DNA of 64,000 nucleotides from an uncultured Paracoccus sp. (lineage in GTDB: Bacteria > Pseudomonadota > Alphaproteobacteria > Rhodobacterales > Rhodobacteraceae), in the NCBI RefSeq assembly GCF_947487305.1, contig NZ_CANKWH010000006.1, forward strand, positions 1 through 64,000, read 5' to 3'. Below the pieces are notes generated by a model. That model did no database searches. It saw only the letters and a program-made list of their open reading frames with translations, and was not told the origin of the DNA. Each line of letters starts with the position of its first letter. The stretch's first letter is position 1. Of this stretch, positions 9,306 to 18,505 are shown in pieces. Made by a program: the position numbers and the translations under genes.

Positions 9306-9766
9306 CAAACGCGCCAATGAAACCCGTCCGCGAGATGACCCCGCAGGAACTGGCCGAGGCCTCGGCCCGCGCCATGTGGAACGACGATTCGGCCAGCCAG
9401 CGCCTTGGCATGAGCCTTGACCACATCGCCCCGGGCGCGGCGACGCTGTCGATGACCATCACCGCCGACATGTCGAACGGCCATGGCAATTGCCATGGCG
9501 GCTACATGTTCACGCTGGCCGACAGCGCCTTTGCCTTTGCCTGCAACAGCTACAACACCCTGACCGTGGCGCAGCATTGCAGCGTGACCTTCCTGGAACC
9601 GGGCCGCATCGGCGACCGGCTGACCGCCACCGCGACCGAGGTGTCGCGCCGCGGCCGCTCGGGCATCTACGACATTCGCCTGACCAACCAGGACGGCGTG
9701 CACGTGGCCGAATTCCGCGGCCATTCGCGCAGCGTCAAGGGCACCCATCTGCCGGTCGAGGACTGA
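9302..9766 (+). CDS. paaI: Phenylacetyl-CoA-pathway thioesterase PaaI
   Basis: 154-residue hotdog-fold thioesterase. PaaI hydrolyses dead-end CoA thioesters of the phenylacetate route and frees CoA. The active-site pattern GNCHGGYMFTLADSAFAFA (Asn, His, Gly-Gly and catalytic Asp) lies near residues 61-80. The ATG at 9302 overlaps the paaG stop by 4 nt; a second ATG at 9317 is possible. It ends 31 nt before paaK. Confidence 0.92.
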   Translation: MTNAPMKPVREMTPQELAEASARAMWNDDSASQRLGMSLDHIAPGAATLSMTITADMSNGHGNCHGGYMFTLADSAFAFACNSYNTLTVAQHCSVTFLEPGRIGDRLTATATEVSRRGRSGIYDIRLTNQDGVHVAEFRGHSRSVKGTHLPVED

Positions 9767-9797
9767 CCGGACCGCGATCTTTGCAAGGGAGGATTCC

Positions 9798-11108
9798 ATG
9801 CACCCCACATCCCGCCAGACCCGAGAGCTCGACCCGATCGAAACCGCCTCGCGCGACGAGATCGCGGCGCTGCAATTCCACCGGATGAAGCGATCGCTGA
9901 AACATGCCTATGAAAACTCGCCCTTCTACCGCAAGCGCTTCATCGAGGCGGATATCCACCCCGAGGACCTGAAGACGCTGGCCGATCTGGCCAGGTTCCC
10001 CTTCACCGTGAAGCAGGACCTGCGCGACAGCTATCCTTTCGGCATGTTCGCCGTGCCTCAATCGAAACTGGCGCGCATCCATGGCTCGTCCGGGACCACC
10101 GGCAAGCCCACCGTGGTCGGCTATACCACTGGCGATATCGACAACTGGGCCAATCTCGTCGCCCGCTCGATCCGGGCGGCGGGCGGGCGGCCCGGCGACA
10201 TGCTGCACAATGCCTATGGTTATGGCCTCTTCACCGGCGGGCTCGGCGCCCATGCCGGGGCCGAGCGCCTTGGCTGCACCGTGGTGCCGATGTCGGGCGG
10301 CATGACCGAGCGGCAGGTGACGCTGATCAACGATTTCAAGCCGCGCATCATCATGGTGACGCCCAGCTACATGCTGTCGATCCTCGACGAGTTCCACCGT
10401 CAGGGCCTCGATCCGCGCGAAAGCTCGCTGGAGGTCGGCATCTTCGGGGCCGAGCCCTGGACCAATGCCATGCGCGAAGAGATCGAGCAGGCCTTCAACA
10501 TGCAGGCGGTCGACATCTATGGCCTGTCCGAGATCATGGGGCCGGGCGTGGCGCAGGAATGCGTCGAGACCAAGGACGGGCTGCATGTCTGGGAGGATCA
10601 CTTCTATCCCGAGATCATCAACCCCGAGACCGGCGAGGTGCTGCCCGATGGCGAGATGGGCGAGTTGGTCTTCACCACGCTGACCAAGGAAGCCCTGCCG
10701 ATGGTGCGCTATCGCACCCGCGACCTGACGCGCATCCTGCCCGGCACCGCCCGCACCCATCGCCGGATCGAGAAGATCACCGGGCGCAGCGACGACATGA
10801 TCATCCTGCGCGGCGTCAACGTCTTCCCCACCCAGATCGAGGAACAGATCCTGAAATGCGCCGGTCTCGCCCCGCATTTCCAGATCGAGCTGACCCGTGC
10901 GGGACGCATGGACACCATGACCGTCCATGTCGAATGCACCCCCGATCAGTCCAGCGACGACGCCCGGGCCAAGGCCGCGAAGGACCTGGTGCATCACATC
11001 AAGAGCGTGGTCGGCGTCTCGACCAAGGTCAACGTGCTCGAGCCGAATGGCGTGGCGCGGTCCGAGGGCAAGGCCAAGCGGGTGGTGGACAACCGCCCCA
11101 AGGAATGA
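9798..11108 (+). CDS. paaK: Phenylacetate-CoA ligase PaaK
   Basis: 436-residue AMP-forming ligase that activates phenylacetate to phenylacetyl-CoA, the entry step of the pathway. The Shine-Dalgarno site GGGAGG precedes the start. P-loop HGSSGTTGKPTVVGYT lies near residues 95-110, the acceptor motif YGLSEIMGPGVAQEC near 241, and YRTRDLTRILPG and the hinge GRSDDMIILRGVNVFP in the C-terminal third. Length and motifs match the family closely. It lies between paaI and the TetR regulator gene on the same strand. Confidence 0.95.
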   Translation: MHPTSRQTRELDPIETASRDEIAALQFHRMKRSLKHAYENSPFYRKRFIEADIHPEDLKTLADLARFPFTVKQDLRDSYPFGMFAVPQSKLARIHGSSGTTGKPTVVGYTTGDIDNWANLVARSIRAAGGRPGDMLHNAYGYGLFTGGLGAHAGAERLGCTVVPMSGGMTERQVTLINDFKPRIIMVTPSYMLSILDEFHRQGLDPRESSLEVGIFGAEPWTNAMREEIEQAFNMQAVDIYGLSEIMGPGVAQECVETKDGLHVWEDHFYPEIINPETGEVLPDGEMGELVFTTLTKEALPMVRYRTRDLTRILPGTARTHRRIEKITGRSDDMIILRGVNVFPTQIEEQILKCAGLAPHFQIELTRAGRMDTMTVHVECTPDQSSDDARAKAAKDLVHHIKSVVGVSTKVNVLEPNGVARSEGKAKRVVDNRPKE

Positions 11109-11148
11109 CAGCAGACTGCCCCGGGGCAGGTGACGCGAAGGAGAGTTC

Positions 11149-11748
11149 ATGGCTCGGACACGAGCGATCGATTTCGAGGAAAAACGACGCGGCATCCTGG
11201 ACAGCGCCGCCGAGGTCTTCGCCGAACAGGGCATGGAAAAAGCGTCCATGGCCCAGATCGCGGCGCATGGGCAGGTGTCCAAGGCGCTGCTTTACCATTA
11301 CTATCCCGGCAAGGACGCGCTGATCTTCGCGATCATCATCACCCATCTGCAGGAGCTGGACGAGGCGATCGAGGCCGCCGATGACCCGGCGCTGACGCCC
11401 GAGGCGCGGCTGCGGGTGCTGGTGGGCAGCGTGCTGATGCAATATCGCGGCGCCGACAACCAGCACAAGGTTCAGCTGAACGCCGCCTCGCAGCTGTCGG
11501 ACGAACAGAAGGCCCAGATCCACGAGATCGAGCGCCGCATCGTCCGCCGCTTTGCCGCCGTGCTGCGCGAGATCAACCCCGACCTCGACGACCGCGAACG
11601 GCCCTTGCTGCAACCCGTCACCATGTCGCTCTTCGGGATGATGAACTGGGTCTACATGTGGTTCAAGGATGGCGGCCGGATCAGCCGCGACGACTATGCC
11701 GACGTGGCCACGACGCTGATCCTCGAGGGCATCAAGTCGGTCCGCTGA
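11149..11748 (+). CDS. paaR: TetR-family transcriptional regulator, probable PaaR
   Basis: 199-residue regulator. The N-terminal helix-turn-helix (residues about 15-60) ends with SKALLYHYYPGKDALIF, the TetR recognition-helix pattern. The C-terminal ligand domain is typical in size. GAAGGAGAG precedes the start, 40 nt after paaK. TetR-type PaaR proteins repress paa genes and are released by phenylacetyl-CoA in other bacteria. Two candidate operators lie at 8442 (before paaG) and 19751 (before paaJ), which would let it control both arms. The symbol is given by context. Confidence 0.75.
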   Translation: MARTRAIDFEEKRRGILDSAAEVFAEQGMEKASMAQIAAHGQVSKALLYHYYPGKDALIFAIIITHLQELDEAIEAADDPALTPEARLRVLVGSVLMQYRGADNQHKVQLNAASQLSDEQKAQIHEIERRIVRRFAAVLREINPDLDDRERPLLQPVTMSLFGMMNWVYMWFKDGGRISRDDYADVATTLILEGIKSVR

Positions 11749-11825
11749 CCTTCGGCTTCATCTTGGCGCAAATATCCCGGGGGGAGTCCGGCACGGACGG
11801 GGGGCAGCGTCCCCCTGCCCTGTTG
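11749..11825. terminator. Stem-loop region between convergent paaR and paaZ
   Basis: This 77-bp gap contains GTCCG-gca-CGGAC (11786-11798) and GGGGGG-cagcgt-CCCCC (11799-11815). They are preceded by ATCTTGGCGCAAATATCCC, a motif I associate with Rhodobacteraceae intergenic repeats. The T-tracts are poor. A bidirectional terminator is likely from position but not proven. Confidence 0.4.
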
Positions 11826-13877
11826 TCAGCCGGCCAATGGCCAGGTCTTTGCCACGATGGTCAGCACGTCATATTGCGCCACGACCTCGTCCTTCTGGTT
11901 CGTCACCCGGCAATCCCACCGCACCTCGCCATGTTCGGCCGACTCGCGCGGATTGACCTCCTTGCAGGTCAGCCGCACCTGCAGGCTGTCGCCGAAATAG
12001 ACCGGGGTGAGGAAGCGCATGTTGTCGACGCCGTAATTCGCCAGCACCGGGCCGGGATTGGGCTCGACGAACAGCCCCGCCGCGAAGGAGGCGATCAGGT
12101 AGCCATGCGCCACCCGGTCATCGAAGAACGGGTTCGCCTTGGCCGCCGCCTCGTCCATATGGGCGTAGAAGGTGTCGCCGGTGAAATGGGCGAAATGTTC
12201 CACGTCGTCCTTGGTGATGACCCGGCTGGCCGTGACCAGCTGGTCGCCGATCCTGAGTTCCGCCAGCGACTTGCGGAAGGGATGTTCGCCCTGTTGGGTA
12301 TCGGCGCCCTCGATCCAGCGCCCGGTCACGGCTGACAGCAGACGCGGCGCACCCTGAACGGCGCTGCGCTGCATGTAATGCTTCACACCGCGAATGCCGC
12401 CCATCTCTTCGCCACCACCCGCGCGGCCCGGCCCGCCATGGACCAGCGGTGCCAGCGGCGAGCCATGCCCCGTCGAGCTCTTGGCCGAGGCGCGGTTGCC
12501 GATCAGCACCCGGCCATGCCAGGGCGCGACACCCAGAACCAGTTCCTCGGCCACGCGCGGATCGTCGGTAAAGACCGAGGAGACCAGCGAGCCCTTGCCC
12601 AGTTTCGCCAGCGCGATCGCCTCGTCCAGCCCGTCATAGGGCATGACCGTTGCCACCGGCCCGAAAGCCTCGACATCATGAACCGGCGCGGCGTTGAAGG
12701 GTTTCTCCGCATACATCAGCACCGGATTGAGGAAGGCCCCGGCCTCGGCATCGCCGGAACTCAGCCGCACCGCGCCCGGATCGCCGGCGACGATCTCGGC
12801 CACCGCCTGCAGCTCGCGGATGCGCTCGCGCACCTCCTCGCGCTGGTCCTGGCTGGCCAGCGGCCCCATGCGCGTGCCCTCGTCCCCCGGCAGGCCGACG
12901 GCGGTTTTCGCCAGCCGCTCGCCAAGCGCGGCGATCAGCGCGTCGGCATGCTGGCGCGGCACGAAGGCGCGGCGGATGGCGGTGCATTTCTGCCCGGCCT
13001 TCACCGTCATCTCGCGCGCGACCTCTTTCACGAACAGGTCAAACTCCGGCGTTCCCGGCGCGGCATCGGGACCGAGGATCGAGGCGTTCAGGCTGTCGGC
13101 CTCCATGGTGAAGCGCACCGAATTGGCGATGATCGCCGGATGCGCCTTCAGCTTGCGCCCGGTCCAGGCCGAGCCGGTGAAGGTCACCGCGTCCTGCGCC
13201 GTCACATGGTCCAGCAGATCGCCCACCGAGCCGCTGACCAGTTGCAGCGCGCCATCGGGCAGGATGCCGGTCTCGACGATGCGGCGCACCATCAGCTCGG
13301 TCAGATAGGCGGTCTGGCTGGCGGGCTTCACCAGACAGGGCATCCCGGCGAGCAGCGTCGGCGCGATCTTTTCCAGCATCCCCCAGATCGGGAAGTTGAA
13401 GGCGTTGATATGCACCGCCACGCCCTGCAGCGGCGTCAGGATATGCTGGGCGCTGAACGTATTGTCGCGCGACAACAGTTCCACATCGCCATCGACCATG
13501 ACCCGGGCATTCGGCAATTCGCGCCGGCCCTTGGACGCAAAGGTCAGCATGGTGCCGATCCCGCCCTCGATATCGACCCAGGCATCGGCGCGCGTGGCGC
13601 CGGTATGCAGGCTTTCGGTGTAGAATTCTTCCTTCATCGCCATCAGCGCCAGCCCCAGCGCCTTCAGCATCGCCGCGCGCTCGTGGAAGGTCATGGCGCG
13701 CAGCTTCGGCCCCGCGACCTCACGGCCATAGGCCAGCGCGGCGCCGAAATCGATGCCGGTCGAGTCGATCAGCGCCACGGTCTGACCGGTGGCGGCATCC
13801 AGCAAAGGCACTCCGTCCTTCGCGCCGGCGGTCCAGCGACCACCAACATAGCTTTCAAGTCGGCGCGGTGTTGTCAT
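11826..13877 (-). CDS. paaZ: Bifunctional oxepin-CoA hydrolase / 3-oxo-5,6-dehydrosuberyl-CoA semialdehyde dehydrogenase PaaZ
   Basis: 683-residue fusion enzyme that opens the oxepin-CoA ring and oxidises the resulting aldehyde. Residues about 1-520 are an NADP-type aldehyde dehydrogenase with the catalytic-Cys motif GQKCTAIRRAFVP near 295. Residues about 530-683 are a MaoC-like hydratase with FTGDTFYAHMDEAAA (Asp/His pair) and DDRVAHGYLIAS. GAGGA precedes the start. It is the last gene of the minus-strand paa run, converging on paaR. E. coli PaaZ is 681 residues, so the length is normal. Confidence 0.95.
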   Translation of the reverse strand: MTTPRRLESYVGGRWTAGAKDGVPLLDAATGQTVALIDSTGIDFGAALAYGREVAGPKLRAMTFHERAAMLKALGLALMAMKEEFYTESLHTGATRADAWVDIEGGIGTMLTFASKGRRELPNARVMVDGDVELLSRDNTFSAQHILTPLQGVAVHINAFNFPIWGMLEKIAPTLLAGMPCLVKPASQTAYLTELMVRRIVETGILPDGALQLVSGSVGDLLDHVTAQDAVTFTGSAWTGRKLKAHPAIIANSVRFTMEADSLNASILGPDAAPGTPEFDLFVKEVAREMTVKAGQKCTAIRRAFVPRQHADALIAALGERLAKTAVGLPGDEGTRMGPLASQDQREEVRERIRELQAVAEIVAGDPGAVRLSSGDAEAGAFLNPVLMYAEKPFNAAPVHDVEAFGPVATVMPYDGLDEAIALAKLGKGSLVSSVFTDDPRVAEELVLGVAPWHGRVLIGNRASAKSSTGHGSPLAPLVHGGPGRAGGGEEMGGIRGVKHYMQRSAVQGAPRLLSAVTGRWIEGADTQQGEHPFRKSLAELRIGDQLVTASRVITKDDVEHFAHFTGDTFYAHMDEAAAKANPFFDDRVAHGYLIASFAAGLFVEPNPGPVLANYGVDNMRFLTPVYFGDSLQVRLTCKEVNPRESAEHGEVRWDCRVTNQKDEVVAQYDVLTIVAKTWPLAG

Positions 13878-13916
13878 GGCTTTTCCTCGGAAATTCTTTG
13901 GGGGATCAGATGCGGG

Positions 13917-14669
13917 TCAAAGGCCAAGCGCGGCCAGATGTCCGCCGGTCAGGTTCTGCCAGCGGGCCAGCAGATCCTCGTTCGTGGCATGGCGCAGGCC
14001 GAATTTCTTCAGCGTCTCGAAGCGGCCCGAATGGGCCATGCCGAAACCAGCCGCCACGCGCGGGCGCCAATAGGCGATGGCCTTCACCGCCTCACGCTTG
14101 CCCGCCTCGGTCGCCACGATCCGCTCCAGCCCTTCCAGACCCAGCTCGGCATGGCGCTTTTCGCGCGGGGCGATCTGGCGGAAGACCTCGGCCAGGGGGC
14201 CATAGGAGACGCGGGTCAGTTCGGTCATCTGCACATCGGTCGCCAGACCCTGCAGCACGTTCATCACCACCGCATCGGTCCAGCCGGTGATCGGGTAGTG
14301 CAGAACCGACAGGCGCATGTCGCCCGATTGGCGCGTGGTGCCCAGATCGGCATCGCGCGCCACCCGCGCATCCCATTGGTGCTGCGCCTGATAGCGGGCC
14401 ATGTCGGTTCCGAAATCGGCCATCACCTCCAGCACGCGGCCGGCATGGTCGGCCTTTTCCAGCGTGATCCGGCTGGCGGCGATGCGTTCCTTGATGCCGG
14501 GGGCAAAGTTGATCGCATTGGCAAAGCCCGCCGAACCGGCCAGCTCGCTGTCAACGAAGGACGACATCAGCCGCATCAGCTCGCCACGATAGCGGGCGGG
14601 GGCGTTCCCCGGCGCGGTCAGGACGCCACCCTTGGCGAGATAGTCCTCGATGTTCATGGTCTCGGTCAT
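13917..14669 (-). CDS. PaaA/PaaC-family protein, paralogue inside the paa cluster
   Basis: 250-residue predicted helical protein of the phenylacetic-acid catabolic family (ferritin-like fold, PF05138 type). It is distinct from the true PaaA and PaaC encoded further along. An ExxH motif (EKRH) lies near residue 165. The first ligand helix reads EKADH, which does not preserve the ExxH spacing seen in PaaA (EAGH). The start at 14669 follows GGGGGGAGA; a longer frame to 14696 overlaps paaE. It sits between paaE and paaZ on the same strand, 39 nt before paaZ. Its role is unknown: possible structural subunit, alternative oxygenase component or accessory factor. Confidence 0.75.
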   Translation of the reverse strand: MTETMNIEDYLAKGGVLTAPGNAPARYRGELMRLMSSFVDSELAGSAGFANAINFAPGIKERIAASRITLEKADHAGRVLEVMADFGTDMARYQAQHQWDARVARDADLGTTRQSGDMRLSVLHYPITGWTDAVVMNVLQGLATDVQMTELTRVSYGPLAEVFRQIAPREKRHAELGLEGLERIVATEAGKREAVKAIAYWRPRVAAGFGMAHSGRFETLKKFGLRHATNEDLLARWQNLTGGHLAALGL

Positions 14670-14692
14670 GGCTGGTCTCCCCCCCCTGCCGG

Positions 14693-15769
14693 TCATTCGT
14701 CATAGGTCACGACCACCCGCTCGCTCAGCGGATAGGCCTGACAGCTCAGCACATAGCCGGCGCGAACCTCGTAATCTTCCAGCGCGTGGTTCACCGCCAT
14801 CTCGACCTCGCCCTCCAGCACCTTGCAGCGGCAGGTCGAGCAGACCCCGGCCTTGCAGGAATAGGGCGCGTCCATGCTGTTGGCGATGGCGGCGTCCAGA
14901 ATGGTCTCTCCCTGACGCGGCATCTGGAAATTGCGGGTGGCGCCGTCCAGCGTGACGGTGGCCTCGGTGCCGCTGCCCGGTTCCACCGCGTCGCGCGAGA
15001 CGGCCTTGGCCTTGGCCCGGCCCGGCTGGCTGCTGGCGAACAGCTCGAACTTGATCTGCTCGTCCCCCAGCCCGTGATCGCGCAAGCCCTGCGCCACGGT
15101 CAGCATCATCGGCTCGGGGCCGCAGATGAAGGCGGTATCCACCCCCTCGGCCTCGATCCAGTGCTTGAACAGGCCCGCCATCTTCTCGGCATCGATCCGG
15201 CCGGTGAACAGGTCGATCTCCTGCCCCTCGGTCTCGAGGATATGCATGACGGCGAAGCGGCCGAGATAGAGGTTCTTCAGATCCTCCAGCTCTTCGCGGA
15301 ACATGATCGAGTTGATCTGGCGGTTGGCATAGACCAGCGTGAAGCGCGATTTCGGCTCGCGCGCCAGCACCGTCTTGATGATCGACAGGACCGGGGTGAT
15401 GCCCGAACCGGCGGCGAAGCCCAGATAGGTGCGGGCGGCGTCTGGGTCCAGCGCGGTGCTGAAGCGGCCCATCGGCGGCATCGCCTCGATCTCGTCGCCG
15501 GGCTGCAGGTTCTCGTTGGCCCAGGTCGAGAAGGCCCCGCCATCGACGCGCTTGATGCCCACGCGCAGCGCGCCCTCGTCCTTGCCGGCGCAGATGGAAT
15601 AGGAACGGCGCAATTCCTCGCCGTCGAAATCGCGGCGGAAGGTCAGATACTGGCCTTGGGTGAAATCGAACAGCTCGCGATGCTCGTCCGAAGGCGCAAG
15701 GGTCACGACGACCGCATCGCGGGTTTCGCGACGCACATCCGTCACCTTCAGCGGGTGGAAGCGTGCCAT
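14693..15769 (-). CDS. paaE: Phenylacetyl-CoA 1,2-epoxidase reductase subunit PaaE
   Basis: 358-residue reductase that passes electrons from NADPH to the PaaABC oxygenase. The FAD-binding RRSYSICAG lies near residue 55 and the nucleotide-binding GSGITPVLSII near 118. A C-terminal plant-type 2Fe-2S ferredoxin domain has Cys residues in CKAGVCSTCRCKV and a fourth in VLSCQAYP. AGGAAGGA precedes the start. It lies 31 nt downstream of paaD. Domain order and length are those of E. coli PaaE (356 residues). Confidence 0.95.
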   Translation of the reverse strand: MARFHPLKVTDVRRETRDAVVVTLAPSDEHRELFDFTQGQYLTFRRDFDGEELRRSYSICAGKDEGALRVGIKRVDGGAFSTWANENLQPGDEIEAMPPMGRFSTALDPDAARTYLGFAAGSGITPVLSIIKTVLAREPKSRFTLVYANRQINSIMFREELEDLKNLYLGRFAVMHILETEGQEIDLFTGRIDAEKMAGLFKHWIEAEGVDTAFICGPEPMMLTVAQGLRDHGLGDEQIKFELFASSQPGRAKAKAVSRDAVEPGSGTEATVTLDGATRNFQMPRQGETILDAAIANSMDAPYSCKAGVCSTCRCKVLEGEVEMAVNHALEDYEVRAGYVLSCQAYPLSERVVVTYDE

Positions 15770-15800
15770 GTGGGTATCCTTCCTGATGCGGAATGCAGTC

Positions 15801-16331
15801 TCAGATGCATTTGAAATAGTCGAAGGGCTCGAGGCAGTCGGTGCAGCGATAGCTGGCCTTGCAGGGGGTCGAGCCGAACTGGCTGACCTTTTCGGTCTTG
15901 GTCGAGCCGCATCGCGGGCATTCGATGGTCAGGTTCGACCCGCCCGCCATCCGCGCCACACGCCCGGCCAGCCGGCCATCGGCGGCAGTGCCATCGACCG
16001 GCGGCGTGATGCCATAGGCGCGCAGCTTCTCGCGCCCCTCGGCGCTGATCCAGTCGGTGGTCCAGGGCGGCGAGATCTGCCGTTTCAGCACCAGCTTCTC
16101 GATGCCGCGCTCGCGCAAAGCCGTCTCGATATCCAAGTTGATGATGCCGGTCGCCGGGCAGCCCGAATAGGTGGGCGTGACGGTGACGACCAGCACATCC
16201 CCCTGCCACTCGACATTGCGGATGATGCCCAGATCGGTCAGGCTGATGACCGGGATCTCGGGGTCCGGCACCTCGGACAGCCAGTCCCAGACCTGCGCCA
16301 GATCAGGCTGTGCGGCGGCGAGTTGTTCCAC
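15801..16331 (-). CDS. paaD: Phenylacetyl-CoA epoxidase maturation factor PaaD
   Basis: 176-residue protein. The N-terminal two thirds are a DUF59/MIP18-like domain (DPEIPVISLTDLGIIR near residue 23, and TYSGCPAT with its conserved Cys). The C-terminal third has a zinc-ribbon-like Cys set (CPRCG, then C, CTDC, and the terminal FKCI). PaaD is required for the epoxidase and is thought to help Fe-S assembly on PaaE. The start codon is GTG at 16331, 6 nt after the paaC stop; the ribosome site is weak, suggesting coupling to paaC. Confidence 0.92.
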   Translation of the reverse strand: MEQLAAAQPDLAQVWDWLSEVPDPEIPVISLTDLGIIRNVEWQGDVLVVTVTPTYSGCPATGIINLDIETALRERGIEKLVLKRQISPPWTTDWISAEGREKLRAYGITPPVDGTAADGRLAGRVARMAGGSNLTIECPRCGSTKTEKVSQFGSTPCKASYRCTDCLEPFDYFKCI

Positions 16332-16337
16332 GACCGC

Positions 16338-17189
16338 TTACCAGCTTGCGCCGGGATAGGCGCGCTGCAGGAATTGCATCTCGGCAAGGATATAGCCCAG
16401 ATGCTCGGTATGAACGCCTTGCTTGCCGCCCTTGTGGGCAAAGTCGTTTTCGGGGATCGACAGCGTCGCCTCGTCCAGCACCTCGCGCACCACCGCCTCC
16501 CATTTCGCCCGGAGGCTCGAGGGGTCGGGCATCACGCCCTCGGCGGCCGGCGTCACATCCTTGTCGTCCGACAGGAACATCTCGCCGGTGTAGGGCCACA
16601 GATCGTCCAGCGCGTCCTGCATCCGGCGGTGGCTTTCCTCGCTGCCATCGCCAAGGCGGATGACCAGATCGGAGGAGCGTTCCAGATGATAGGCCACTTC
16701 CTTCACCGCCTTGGCGGCGATCTCGGCCACGCGCGGATCGGCCGATTGCATCAGCGCCGTCAGCAGTTCCAGATGCCAGGCATCGAACAGGAATTGCCGC
16801 ATCAGGGTCTGGCCGAAATCGCCGTTCGGACGCTCGACGATCAGCAGGTTGCGGAAATCCCATGCGTCGCGCAGATAGGCCAGATCATTGTCGGTCCGGC
16901 CCTCGCCCTCGACCTCGGCGGCCAGTCCCAGCCACATCTGCGTCTGACCGATCAGGTCCAGCGCGACGTTGGCAAGGCCGATATCTTCCTCCAGCGCCGG
17001 GGCATGGCCGCACCATTCCGAGACGCGATGGGCAAGGATCAGCGTGCTGTCACCGATGCGCAGAAGCGCCTCGAACAGCGCCTCCTGGTCGGCATCGGGG
17101 CGGGGGGCGGTCTGGCCCGGATGGGCGGCGGCCTGCGCGCGCGCCAGATCGGCGGCGTCGGCCGTGGTCATGTCGGGAAGCGAGGGCAT
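16338..17189 (-). CDS. paaC: Phenylacetyl-CoA 1,2-epoxidase structural subunit PaaC
   Basis: 283-residue ferritin-fold subunit that binds PaaA but lacks the full diiron ligand set. Family landmarks: EDIGLANVALDLIGQTQMW, NLLIVERPNGDF and KEVAYHLERSSDLVIRLGDG, each in its usual place. The ATG at 17189 shares one base with the paaB stop (TGATG); a GTG at 17192 is the alternative. E. coli PaaC is 248 residues; the extra length is an Ala-rich N-terminal extension, so a start at 17171 is also possible. Confidence 0.93.
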   Translation of the reverse strand: MPSLPDMTTADAADLARAQAAAHPGQTAPRPDADQEALFEALLRIGDSTLILAHRVSEWCGHAPALEEDIGLANVALDLIGQTQMWLGLAAEVEGEGRTDNDLAYLRDAWDFRNLLIVERPNGDFGQTLMRQFLFDAWHLELLTALMQSADPRVAEIAAKAVKEVAYHLERSSDLVIRLGDGSEESHRRMQDALDDLWPYTGEMFLSDDKDVTPAAEGVMPDPSSLRAKWEAVVREVLDEATLSIPENDFAHKGGKQGVHTEHLGYILAEMQFLQRAYPGASW

Positions 17190-17473
17190 CACATATGCCC
17201 CACTTCATCGGGAATGTCGAAGAAGGTCGGGTGGCGATAGACCTTGGAATTCGCCGGCTCGAACAGCGGGCCTTTTTCCGACGGACTCGAGGCGGTGATA
17301 TCGGCCGAGCGGACCACCCAGATCGACACGCCCTCGTTGCGGCGGGTATAGACATCGCGGGCGTTCAACACCGCCATCTCGGCATCAGGGGCGTGCAGGC
17401 TGCCGACATGGCGATGGTTCAGCCCGTGCTGACCACGGATGAAAATCTCCCACAGGGGCCATTCCTTGGACAT
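17189..17473 (-). CDS. paaB: Phenylacetyl-CoA 1,2-epoxidase subunit PaaB
   Basis: 94-residue small subunit of the multicomponent epoxidase; E. coli PaaB is 95. The start at 17473 (MSKEWPLWEIFIRG) follows GAGGGAGAG; the longer frame from 17488 would add five residues across that site. It carries GLNHRHVGSLHAPD and ARDVYTRRNEG, typical of PaaB. The gap to paaA is 24 nt, and it overlaps the paaC start. Confidence 0.95.
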   Translation of the reverse strand: MSKEWPLWEIFIRGQHGLNHRHVGSLHAPDAEMAVLNARDVYTRRNEGVSIWVVRSADITASSPSEKGPLFEPANSKVYRHPTFFDIPDEVGHM

Positions 17474-17497
17474 GGGTCTCTCCCTCAAAAAGCGTGA

Positions 17498-18490
17498 TTA
17501 CTCGGCGGCGGCAGGGGTGCGGCGGGCGGCGGCCTTGCGGGCATGGGCGACCAGACCGTCGCGGAACCATGCGCCATCCTCCCAGGCCTTCACCCGCGCC
17601 CCCAGACGGTCCTTGTTGCAGGGGCCATTGCCGGCCAGCACATCATAGAATTCCGACCAGTCGGGCTCCGAGAAATCGTAGCCGCCCTTATCCTCGTTCC
17701 ACTTCAGTGCGGGATCGGGAACGGTCAGGCCCAGATATTCGGCCTGCGGGACGGTCTGGTCGACGAATTTCTGCCGCAGCTCGTCATTGCTGTTCATCTT
17801 GATCTTCCAGGACATCGACTGCGCCGAATGGACCGAGTCCTTGTCCGAAGGTCCGAACATCATCAGCGAGGGATACCAGAGCCGGTTCAGCGCATCCTGC
17901 GCCATCTTCTTCTGCGCCGGCGTGCCCGAGGCCATCTTCATCATGATGGCATAGCCCTGCCGCTGGTGGAAACTTTCCTCCTTGCAGATGCGGATCATCG
18001 CGCGGCTGTAGGGGCCATAGCTGGTGCGCTGCAACGGCACCTGGTTCATGATCGCCGCGCCATCGACCAACCAGCCGACCGCGCCCATATCGGCCCAGGT
18101 CAGGGTGGGATAGTTGAAGATCGAGGAATATTTCATCTTCCCGGCGTGCAAGAGTTCCATCAGCTCGTCGCGGGTGACGCCAAGCGTCTCGCAGGCGGAA
18201 TAGAGGTACAGCCCGTGGCCGGCCTCGTCCTGCACCTTCGCCAGCAGAATCGCCTTGCGCTCCAGCGTGGGCGCGCGGGTGATCCAGTTGCCCTCGGGCA
18301 GCTGGCCGACGATCTCGGAATGGGCGTGCTGGCCGATCTGGCGGATCAGCGTCTTGCGATAGCCCTCGGGCATCCATTCCTTGGGCTCGATCTTCTCGCC
18401 CCGGTCGATGCGGTCCTGAAAGGCCTGTTCCTCGGCGCTCATCTCGTCGCGCGACTTCATGCCTTCCGATTTCACCATCTGAGCATACAT
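17498..18490 (-). CDS. paaA: Phenylacetyl-CoA 1,2-epoxidase catalytic subunit PaaA
   Basis: 330-residue oxygenase subunit that inserts one oxygen atom into the aromatic ring of phenylacetyl-CoA. Both diiron ExxH motifs are intact: EAGH in [13 protein letters not shown] near residue 93, and ESFH in [11 protein letters not shown] near 170. GGGAGG precedes the start, 15 nt after the paaJ stop. The C-terminus has a low-complexity basic Ala-rich tail. The gene order paaA-B-C-D-E is standard. Confidence 0.96.
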   Translation of the reverse strand: MYAQMVKSEGMKSRDEMSAEEQAFQDRIDRGEKIEPKEWMPEGYRKTLIRQIGQHAHSEIVGQLPEGNWITRAPTLERKAILLAKVQDEAGHGLYLYSACETLGVTRDELMELLHAGKMKYSSIFNYPTLTWADMGAVGWLVDGAAIMNQVPLQRTSYGPYSRAMIRICKEESFHQRQGYAIMMKMASGTPAQKKMAQDALNRLWYPSLMMFGPSDKDSVHSAQSMSWKIKMNSNDELRQKFVDQTVPQAEYLGLTVPDPALKWNEDKGGYDFSEPDWSEFYDVLAGNGPCNKDRLGARVKAWEDGAWFRDGLVAHARKAAARRTPAAAE

Positions 18491-18505
18491 GGTCCTGCCT
18501 CCCGG

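Noticed and set aside
12378-14705. 775-codon plus-strand frame opposite paaZ and the PaaA/PaaC-like gene
   Set aside because: It spans two well-supported minus-strand genes, has no recognisable domain and has antisense-type composition.
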